From: JABFWF01 sp035539135
Lineage (GTDB): Bacteria > Pseudomonadota > Gammaproteobacteria > Xanthomonadales > Xanthomonadaceae
Length of the DNA: 64,000 nt
Assembly (NCBI GenBank): GCA_035539135.1
Contig: DATLJD010000009.1
Location: forward strand, 86,480-150,479
Direction: 5' to 3'
The notes under the pieces were generated by a model, which saw only the letters and a list, made by a program, of their open reading frames with translations, had not been told where the DNA came from and did not search any database. Made by a program: the position numbers and the translations under genes. Position 1 is the stretch's first letter. Each line of letters begins with the position of its first letter. Shown piece by piece: positions 9,473-16,600 of the stretch.

Positions 9473-11056
9473 TCAGGCGGCCTGCGCAAGGCCCGGGGCC
9501 GAGCTGCGGATCAGGTGGTCGAACGCGCTCAGCGCGGCGGTGCAGCCCGCGCCCATCGCGATCACGATCTGCTTGTACGGCACCGTGGTCGCGTCGCCGG
9601 CGGCGAACACGCCCGGCACGCTGGTGGCGCCGCGCTCGTCGATCACGATCTCGCCGCGCGGGCTGAGTTCGACCGTGCCCTTCAGCCACTCGGTGTTGGG
9701 CAGCAGGCCGATCTGCACGAACACGCCGGCCAACTCGACGGTGCGGCTGTCGCCGCTCTCGCGGTCCCTGTAGACCAGGCCGGTGACCTTCTGGCCGTCG
9801 CCGAGCACCTCGGTGGTCTGCGCGCTGAGCAGCACGTCCACGTTGGGCAGGCTGCGCAGCTTGCGCTGCAGGACTTCGTCGGCACGCAGCTTCGAATCGA
9901 ACTCGAGCAGGGTCACGTGTTCGACGATGCCGGCGAGGTCGATCGCCGCCTCGACGCCGGAGTTGCCGCCGCCGATCACCGCGACGCGCTTGCCCTTGAA
10001 CAGCGGGCCGTCGCAGTGCGGGCAGTAGGCCACGCCCTTGTTGCGGTACTGGTCCTCGCCGGGCACGTTCATGGTGCGCCAGCGCGCGCCGGTCGCGAGC
10101 ACGACCGACTTCGCCTTCAGGCTTGCACCGCTGTCCAGCTGCACCTCGATGGCGCCGCCCGGCTGCTTCGCCGGAACGAGCTTGCTCGCGCGCTGCAGGT
10201 TCATCACGTCCACGTCGTACTCGCGCACGTGCTGCTCCAGCGCGACCCCGAGCTTCGGCCCTTCCGTGTACTGCACCGAGATGAAGTTCTCGATCGCGAG
10301 CGTGTCCAGCACCTGGCCGCCGAAGCGCTCGGCGGCGACGCCGGTGCGGATGCCCTTGCGCGCGGCGTAGATCGCCGCCGCCGCGCCGGCGGGGCCGCCG
10401 CCGACCACGAGCACGTCGAACACGTCCTTGTTCGCGAGCTTCGCGGCCTCGCGCTGGGCCGCGCCCTTGTCGAGCTTCGCCATGATCTGCTCGACGGTCA
10501 TCCGGCCCTGGTCGAACGGCTGGCCGTTGAGGTAGATGGTCGGCACGCTCATGATCTCGCGCGCCTCGACCTCGGCCTGGAACAGCGCGCCGTCGATCGC
10601 CACGTGGCGGATGTTGGAATTGAGCACGCTCATCGCGTTCAGCGCCTGCACCGTGTCCGGGCAGCTCTGGCACGAGAGCGACATGTAGGTTTCGAACTTG
10701 TACTCGCCCTCGAGGTCGCGCACCTGGTCGGCCAGCTCGGCGTCGAGCTTCGGCGGGTGGCCGCCGACCTGCAGCAGCGCCAGCACCAGCGAGGTGAACT
10801 CGTGGCCGAGCGGGATCGCGGCGAAGCGTACGGCGACGTCGGTGCCGGCGCGCACGATCGCGAACGAGGGCTTGCGCGCATCGGCGTCGTCGTCGACGCG
10901 CACGGAAATCCTGTCGGAGGTGGAAGCGATGTCCCGCAGCAGGGCGTCGAGCTCGCGCGAGGCGTCGCTGTCGTCGAGCGAGGCGACCAGCTCCACCGGC
11001 TGCGTCAGCTTCTCCATGTAGGCCGCGAGCTGGGCCTTGAGGTCTGCATCGAGCAT
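9473..11056 (-). CDS. ahpF: Alkyl hydroperoxide reductase subunit F
   Basis: NADH-dependent flavoprotein that re-reduces AhpC; 527 aa, cytosolic. The N-terminal tandem thioredoxin-fold domain contains SCQSC with Cys129/Cys132, the same numbers as Salmonella AhpF. The FAD-binding domain begins VLVVGGGPAGAAAA near residue 216, the thioredoxin-reductase-like active site is CPHC (Cys345/Cys348), and the NADH domain has VAVIGGGNSGVEAA near 358. The ATG at 11056 starts MLDADLKAQLAAYMEKL, the family N-terminus; the longer frame upstream is unsupported. Two strong hairpins separate it from ahpC upstream. Confidence 0.97.
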   Translation of the reverse strand: MLDADLKAQLAAYMEKLTQPVELVASLDDSDASRELDALLRDIASTSDRISVRVDDDADARKPSFAIVRAGTDVAVRFAAIPLGHEFTSLVLALLQVGGHPPKLDAELADQVRDLEGEYKFETYMSLSCQSCPDTVQALNAMSVLNSNIRHVAIDGALFQAEVEAREIMSVPTIYLNGQPFDQGRMTVEQIMAKLDKGAAQREAAKLANKDVFDVLVVGGGPAGAAAAIYAARKGIRTGVAAERFGGQVLDTLAIENFISVQYTEGPKLGVALEQHVREYDVDVMNLQRASKLVPAKQPGGAIEVQLDSGASLKAKSVVLATGARWRTMNVPGEDQYRNKGVAYCPHCDGPLFKGKRVAVIGGGNSGVEAAIDLAGIVEHVTLLEFDSKLRADEVLQRKLRSLPNVDVLLSAQTTEVLGDGQKVTGLVYRDRESGDSRTVELAGVFVQIGLLPNTEWLKGTVELSPRGEIVIDERGATSVPGVFAAGDATTVPYKQIVIAMGAGCTAALSAFDHLIRSSAPGLAQAA

Positions 11057-11095
11057 GGGGTTGGCTCCGGGAATCGGAAAAGGGGGAGGAAAGGT

Positions 11096-11161
11096 GTCCC
11101 GGGCGGGATGCGCCCGGGACGGTTGCGCGGCCGGCGGGAGAGAGGGAACCCCCGGCCGCGC
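11096..11161 (-). terminator. Two GC-rich hairpins between ahpC and ahpF
   Basis: Stem one pairs GTCCCGGGCG (11096-11105) with its complement at 11111-11120 around a 5-base loop. Stem two pairs GCGCGGCCGG (11125-11134) with 11152-11161. Neither is followed by a clear U-tract, so partial termination or an mRNA-stabilising role for ahpC is more likely than full termination. Confidence 0.65.
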
Positions 11162-11169
11162 GGACGTGG

Positions 11170-11733
11170 TCAGATCTTGCCGACGAGGTCCAGCGACGGC
11201 TTGATCGTGTTGGCGCCCTGCTGCCACTTCGCCGGGCAGACTTCGCCCGGGTGCTCGGCCACGTACTTCGCGGCCTTGAGCTTGCGCAGCGCTTCCTTCA
11301 TGTCGCGCGCGATCGCGTTGTCGTGGATCTCCAGCGCCTTGATCACGCCCTGCGGATCGACGATGAAGGTGCCGCGCAGCGCCAGGCCTTCCTCGTCGAT
11401 GTGCACGTCGAAGGCGCGGGTCAGCTGGTGAGTCGGGTCACCGATCATCGGGAATTTCGCCTTGCCGACGGCCGGCGAGGTCTCGTGCCACACCTTGTGC
11501 GAGAAATGGGTGTCGGTGGTGACCACGTACACCTCGGCGCCGGCCTTCTTGAACTCCTCGTAGTTCTCGGCCGCGTCCTCGACCTCGGTCGGGCAGTTGA
11601 AGGTGAAGGCGGCGGGCATGAACACGATCACCGACCAGTGGCCCTGCAGGCTCTTTTCGGTGATCTCGACGAACTTGCCGTCGTGGAAGGCCTGCACCTT
11701 GAACGGCTGCACGGACTTGTTGATGAGCGACAT
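11170..11733 (-). CDS. ahpC: Alkyl hydroperoxide reductase peroxidase subunit AhpC (2-Cys peroxiredoxin)
   Basis: Cytosolic peroxiredoxin reducing H2O2, organic peroxides and peroxynitrite; 187 aa, the exact E. coli length. The peroxidatic Cys47 is in PAAFTFNCPTE (the usual Val before Cys is Asn here); the resolving Cys166 is in GEVCPAKW. HFSHKVWHE and GDPTHQLTRAFDV are typical family blocks. ATG at 11733 has an AAGGAG about eight bases upstream. Its partner reductase AhpF is encoded downstream beyond a hairpin pair, and a sigma70-like promoter with an adjoining OxyR-like box lies about 45-110 bases upstream, so OxyR control is likely. Confidence 0.97.
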   Translation of the reverse strand: MSLINKSVQPFKVQAFHDGKFVEITEKSLQGHWSVIVFMPAAFTFNCPTEVEDAAENYEEFKKAGAEVYVVTTDTHFSHKVWHETSPAVGKAKFPMIGDPTHQLTRAFDVHIDEEGLALRGTFIVDPQGVIKALEIHDNAIARDMKEALRKLKAAKYVAEHPGEVCPAKWQQGANTIKPSLDLVGKI

Positions 11734-11776
11734 CGACTTGCTCCTTGCTTGTGGGTGGGGAATTGCAACAGGGACG

Positions 11777-11805
11777 ATCTTAGGTCCGCGTATTGCCAAG
11801 GGCAA
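11777..11805 (-). promoter_or_regulatory. ahpC: Sigma70-type promoter of ahpC
   Basis: On the minus strand TTGCCC (-35, 11800-11805), a 17-base spacer and TAAGAT (-10, 11777-11782). Transcription would start near 11770, leaving a 5' leader of about 37 bases with a good ribosome site. The OxyR-like box lies just upstream of the -35. Confidence 0.65.
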
Positions 11806-11806
11806 A

Positions 11807-11834
11807 TTGATTGATTTCATCTATTCAATAGAAT
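11807..11834 (+). promoter_or_regulatory. Possible divergent promoter for the 120-aa membrane protein
   Basis: On the plus strand TTGATT (11807-11812), a 16-base spacer and TAGAAT (11829-11834, five of six consensus). It overlaps the OxyR-like box, so OxyR binding would occlude or modulate it. The leader to the ATG at 11918 would be about 77 bases. Confidence 0.4.
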
Positions 11835-11842
11835 TTACCTAT
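11810..11842. promoter_or_regulatory. OxyR-like binding box in the ahpC upstream region
   Basis: Two ATAG-N7-CTAT-type units: ATTG-N7-CTAT (11810-11824) and ATAG-N7-CTAT (11828-11842), separated by 3 bases. The E. coli consensus has four such tetranucleotides with 7-base spacing; here the central spacing is 3. It is the one clearly AT-rich spot in this part of the window and adjoins the ahpC -35. Confidence 0.6.
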
Positions 11843-11917
11843 CATTTACGTGGCTGCGACGGACCCGGCGCCAGCGTGGCCGGATGGCGCGCCCGGTCGG
11901 CGCGCGGGAGCGCGGCG

Positions 11918-12280
11918 ATGGACGTCGGCACCATGTTGCGGGTGGCCTGTGGCCTGATCGTGCTGACCGCGCTCGGCGGCGTGGTGATGGCGGCGATCCG
12001 CTTTTCCGGCAAGCGCAACCCGCCGGTGTGGCTGGCGATGCTGCACGGCCTGCTTGCCGGCTCGGGCGTCACCGTGCTCGCCTGCGCGGTGTTCGCCGGC
12101 GACGTGCCGGTGGCGGCGGCCTGGGCGCTGGGGCTGTTCCTGGTGGCGGCGCTCGGCGGCATCACCCTGTTCCTGGCCTACGAGTGGAAGCGGGTGCTGC
12201 TGCCGGCCTGGCTGGTGGGCGTGCACGCGCTGGTGGCGGTGCTCGGCTTCCTGCTGCTGCTCGTGGCGGCGTTCGCCTGA
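11918..12280 (+). CDS. Small integral membrane protein of unknown function
   Basis: Protein of 120 aa with about four hydrophobic helices: near residues 6-25, 38-58, 63-86 and 96-118. The start MDVGTMLRVACGLIVLTALGG follows GGGAG about 7 bases upstream; the frame continues further upstream through AT-rich promoter DNA, so this ATG is preferred. I do not recognise a family signature or catalytic residues. It is divergent from ahpC across a 184-base gap holding the OxyR-like box, and two bases separate it from the next membrane-protein gene, so the two probably form an operon. Confidence 0.65.
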   Translation: MDVGTMLRVACGLIVLTALGGVVMAAIRFSGKRNPPVWLAMLHGLLAGSGVTVLACAVFAGDVPVAAAWALGLFLVAALGGITLFLAYEWKRVLLPAWLVGVHALVAVLGFLLLLVAAFA

Positions 12281-12282
12281 CC

Positions 12283-12828
12283 ATGGCGACCGGCGTCGAC
12301 GCCGGCCTGCTGTGGGCCCTGCTGGGCGGCGTGGTGCTGCCGTTGTGGCTGCTGGCGGGCGTGGCCGACTACGCCTGCCACGCGCGCATGGACCTCGCCC
12401 ACACCTCCGGCCGGCACGAGTCCGCGTTGCACCTGCTGCAGCTGGCGGAAATCGGCGTGCCGCTGCTCGCCTTCCTGTTCCTCGAGGTGACCGCGGCGAC
12501 GCTGCTGCTGATGCTGGCCGGCGTCGCCGCGCACACCGTCACCTCGTGGCGCGACATCCGTTACGCCGCGGCGACCCGCACCATCCCCCCGCTCGAGCAG
12601 TACGTGCACAGCTTCCTCAACGTGCTGCCCTGGCTGGCGCTGGCATTGGTGACGATCCTGCACTGGCCGGTGGTGACGGCGTTCGATGACTGGGGCCTGC
12701 GCTGGCGTGAACCGCCCTTCCCCGTCGCCGTCGTCGCCGGGGTGCTGGCCGCGTCGGCGGCGCTGGTGGTGCTGCCCGGCGCGTGGGAGTTCCTGCGCGC
12801 CAGCAGCGCCGCCAAGGCGTCCCGCTGA
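12283..12828 (+). CDS. Integral membrane protein of unknown function
   Basis: Protein of 181 aa with about four to five hydrophobic helices (near 8-28, 52-70, 70-88, 112-130, 148-168). Polar conserved-looking pieces are DYACHARMDLAHTSGRHESALHLLQLAEIGVP, rich in His and acidic residues just after the first helix, and SWRDIRYAAATRTIPPLEQYVHSFLN before the fourth. Clustered His (in CHAR, AHTS, RHES, LHLL) could bind metal or haem, but no known motif is complete. It follows the 120-aa membrane gene by two bases. No function is assigned. Confidence 0.65.
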   Translation: MATGVDAGLLWALLGGVVLPLWLLAGVADYACHARMDLAHTSGRHESALHLLQLAEIGVPLLAFLFLEVTAATLLLMLAGVAAHTVTSWRDIRYAAATRTIPPLEQYVHSFLNVLPWLALALVTILHWPVVTAFDDWGLRWREPPFPVAVVAGVLAASAALVVLPGAWEFLRASSAAKASR

Positions 12829-12837
12829 AGCGTCGCG

Positions 12838-13542
12838 CTAGAGCACGTCGAGCAGCAGCGCGAGGTCGCCGACGAAGCCGCGGTAAGCCTGGTCGCGCGA
12901 GGCCGAATCGCGCTGGCGCAGCACGAAGGACGGATGCACGGTCGCGAACGCACGGGTGCCGTCGGCCAGCGCCTGCCAGGTACCGCGCTGGGCCATCAGG
13001 CGGAACTTCGTGCCAAACACGTTGCGCGCGGCGATGGCGCCGAGGCAGACCACCACTTCCGGGCGGACGCGCGCGAGTTCGCCTTCGAGCCAGATCCGGC
13101 ACGCGGCCTGCTCGCCGGGGTTGGGGCTGCGGTGCAGGCGCGCCTTGCCGCGCCGCTCGAACTTGAAGTGCTTGACCGCGTTGGTGACGTAGAACCGGCC
13201 GCGGTCGATGCCCAATTCCTCCAGCGCGCGGTCGAACAGTTGTCCCGACGGGCCCACGAACGGATGCCCGCTGAGGTCCTCCTGGTCGCCGGGCTGCTCG
13301 CCGACCACCAGCACGCGCGCGCGTGCCGGGCCTTCGCCGAACACGGTCTGGGTCGCCGGCTTCCACAGCGGGCAACGCTTGCAGCCCATTGCGGCGTCGC
13401 GCAGCGCGGCGAGGCTGTCGTCCACCGGCTCCGGTGCGCTGCCGTCGGGCACCGCGCGCTTGCGGGCGCTCTTCTTCGCTGGTACGCGTTCGGCGGCCGC
13501 GCGTTTCGCGGGCGGTTTGCGGGGCGGCTTGCGCGTGGCCAT
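12838..13542 (-). CDS. udgX: UdgX-type uracil-DNA binding/excision protein
   Basis: Member of the uracil-DNA glycosylase superfamily (family 4-like, Fe-S), 234 aa. After a basic N-terminal tail (1-40) the core shows CKRCPLW (Cys54, Cys57) and Cys148/Cys166 as Fe-S ligands, the UdgX-type catalytic motif GEQPGDQED (81-89; ordinary family 4 has GEAPG), and FKFERRGKARLHRSP, the UdgX-specific insertion whose His137 corresponds to the His that links covalently to the abasic sugar in mycobacterial UdgX. The motif is KARLH here instead of KRRIH. THPSF-like TVHPSFVLRQ (201-210) completes the site. It lies downstream of lhr on the same strand. Confidence 0.88.
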   Translation of the reverse strand: MATRKPPRKPPAKRAAAERVPAKKSARKRAVPDGSAPEPVDDSLAALRDAAMGCKRCPLWKPATQTVFGEGPARARVLVVGEQPGDQEDLSGHPFVGPSGQLFDRALEELGIDRGRFYVTNAVKHFKFERRGKARLHRSPNPGEQAACRIWLEGELARVRPEVVVCLGAIAARNVFGTKFRLMAQRGTWQALADGTRAFATVHPSFVLRQRDSASRDQAYRGFVGDLALLLDVL

Positions 13543-13587
13543 GGGGCATCTTCCGGCGCGCGGGGTGCAGGTGGCGTGCGGGCACCG

Positions 13588-13655
13588 GAAGGCAGCAGGG
13601 CAAGCTCCGCGCTACGGCAAAGCCGCGCCGCCTGCGTGGAGTGGCGCTTGCTCCG
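13588..13655. repeat. Degenerate REP-like inverted repeat
   Basis: Contains GGCAAGCTCCGCGCTACGG and, about 45 bases on, GGCGCTTGCTCCGCTGCG, resembling the arms of the perfect repeat at 7762-7847 with several changes. It fills the 132-base gap between lhr and udgX. Confidence 0.55.
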
Positions 13656-13674
13656 CTGCGTCACACCCGCCTGA

Positions 13675-16600
13675 TCAGCGGCGCGCGCCAGCTTCCGGCG
13701 CGGGCACGCGATGGAACGCCGGCTCCGGCTCGCGCAGCAGCAGGCGGCGCGCGTGCCGTTGTTCGTCCGGCCGCAGCTCGGCGAGAAAGGCCACCTCGCC
13801 GGCGGCCAGCGTCGCCAGCGGCAGGCCGTCGCGGTACAGCACGCGCGCGCCCGGCTGCCGCGGCAGCTTGTCGCCGGCGACGATCGTGCCGACCAGGTTG
13901 AGCGGGTCCAGCGCGCTGACCGCGACCAGTTCGCCGTCGTGGGCGCGCCGGCGCACCTGGCGCAACGCGGCGACCGCTTCGGTCAATGCGAACTGTTCGC
14001 CCGACAGGCCGGCGATGAAACGGCCGCCGCGTATCTCGCCTCGCGCTTCCAGACGGTGGTAGACGCGCAGCAGTTCGCGCCACGGCGGTAGCCATGGCGC
14101 CTCGCGCTCGAGCATGCGCCAGCACACCACGCCGTAGCGGCGCAGCAGGGTGCGGGCGACGTGTTCGACCAGGTCGGCGCGGGCGTCGGCGGCGGTCGCG
14201 TCCGATTCGAACGACGGGGAGAGCGAAGCATCGCGCCGCGTCAGCGTCCAGCGCCCGGCGTCCTCGATCCCGAACAGCGCGGCGCGGCGGCCGCGGCGGC
14301 CGAACGCGTGCGGGCGCTTGGCCTGCGGCACCAGCAGCGCGCGCAGGCCGGCGAAGCTGTCGCAGGTGGCGCGGCCGCGCGCGACCAGTTCGGCCAGCGC
14401 GTCCTCCAGCTCGGTCTGCAGCAGCCGCGCTTCTCCCGCCAGTTCGTCGAAGAACAGCGCGCCGTGCGCGCGCAAGGCATCGGCGACCTTCTGCGCGCGC
14501 GAGGACAGCGCCGGCTCGTCCTCGCGCTGGCCGGCGACCAGTTGCGTCCACGCCGCCAGCCGCCGCCGCGGCAGCAGCACGATCGGGGTCGCGCGCACCG
14601 GCGACGCCGCGCCGCGACCGTTGCCGTCCACCGGCGCGGCGCGCAGGCGCGTCCACGCGATCCGGCCGGCGGTGCACTGGTCGTCCAGCCAGGAAATCGC
14701 GTAATCGGACACACGCGCCGGCAGCAGCTCGCTTTCCCAGGCGCCGGCCGGCGCCTCGAAGCCTTCCAATTGCGCCAGCACGCCGGCCAGCGCGTCCGGG
14801 CCGCTGACCCGGGTCGCCCGCGACACCTTCTGCCAGTCGAGCAGGAAGCGCATGAAATCGCGCGGTTCGACCGGCTCGATCTCGCGGCGCAGCTTCCCGA
14901 CCGTGTAGCGGTGGATGCGCGCGAGCAGGTGGCGCTCGCACCATTCCTCGCCGTCGCCGGCGAGCGCGGCGGGGGTGAAGCGGCCGCGCATCGCGTAGCC
15001 CTCGCCTTCCAGCTTGAGCAGCGCGAGGTCGACGTCGCCGCGCGCGACGGAGAAGGTCGCGGCGAGGGCCTCGGCGGATACGGGCCCCAGCCCGGTCAGG
15101 CGCGCGCGCACCAGTTCAACCAGCGCGTCCTCGCGCGTCCAGGCCTGGGCGAATTCGGCGGGCGGGTTGATCGCCGGCATGCGCGCCGCGCCGGGATGCA
15201 GCGCGTCGGCCAGCGCCAGGCGCTCCGCGGCCCACCACGCCGCGCCACCCGCCACGTCGATCCGGGTCGCGCGGTGCGCCTTGGCCAACTGCGCCAGCCA
15301 GCCGTCCCAGCCGCTGGCGAGCGCTTCCTCGGCGGCGACGCAACCCAAGCCCATCAGCGCCTCGTGCATCTCGTCGACGTTGCGCACTTCCGGCCACGCC
15401 TGCGCACGGACTTCCTCGATCGCGCCCGGGTCCAGGCGGCCGAGGTCGCCGGCCTGCGCCGCGTCGCCGTAGCCGCGGGTCTGCACCGCCTGGGTGCGGC
15501 GTTCCTCCAGCGGCGCGTCGTCGAGGAAGGCGTACGGACGCGCGTTGAGCGCCTCGGCGGCGAACGGCGACGGCGCGGTCAGGTCGCGCGCGGCGATCTC
15601 CACCTCGCCCGCTTCCAGCGCGCGCAGCAGCGCCAGCCAGCCCTCGGTGTCCATCGCCTCGTGCAGGCAGTCGTCCAGCGTCTGCGCGACCAGCGGGTGG
15701 TCGGGCACCTCGCGCTCGCCGACGATGTTCTCCAGGCAGGCGACCTGGTCCGGGAACACCGTCGCCAGCAGGTCCTCGGACTTCATCCGCTGCAGCTGCG
15801 GCGCGACCTTCTTCCCGCCGACGAAGCGCGGCAGCGCCAGCGCGGTGGTCGCGTTCCAGCGCCAGCGCGCGCCGAACAGCGGCGCGTCGAGCAGCGCCTG
15901 CACCAGGATGTGCTCGGCGGAGGACGAGTGCAGGTAGTGCGCGACCTCCAGCAGCGGGAAGCTGTGGCTGGTCGAGAGCGACAGCACGATCGCGTCCTCG
16001 GTCGCCGCCGCCTGCAGCTCGAAGTTGAACTTGCGGCAGAAGCGCTTGCGCAACGCCAGGCCCCAGGCGCGGTTGAGGCGGCTGCCGTAGGGCGTGTGGA
16101 TCACCAGCTGGGTGCCGCCGGATTCGTCGAAGAAGCGCTCCAGCACGATCCGCCCGCGGGTCGGCATCACCCCGGTCGCGGCGAGCTGGCGGGCGAGGAA
16201 GTCGAGCAGCTGGCGCGCGGCGTTGTCGTCGAGGCCGAGTTCGCCCTGCAGCCAGCGCAGGGTCGCGGCGACGTCGGCCGGCGCGAAGGCGCTGCCGCCC
16301 TCGCCGGGGACCAGCGCGGCGAGCGGCACGGTCGCGTCGCGATCCTGCGCGCAGGTCTCAGCCGTCGCAATGGTCGCCTCCGCAACGAAGCGATCCTCCG
16401 CCGCGCTGGCGTCGGCACTCGCGCCGCACAACCGCGCCGCGACTTCCTCGCGCAACCGCGACACGCCGACCGACAGCTCGTCGGTGCGCCCCGGCGCCTC
16501 GCCCAGCCAGAACGGGATGCTCGGCGGCGCGCCCTGCGCGTCCTCCACCCGCACCCGCCCGGCCTCCACCCGCAGGATCCGGTAGCTGGCGTTGCCGAGC

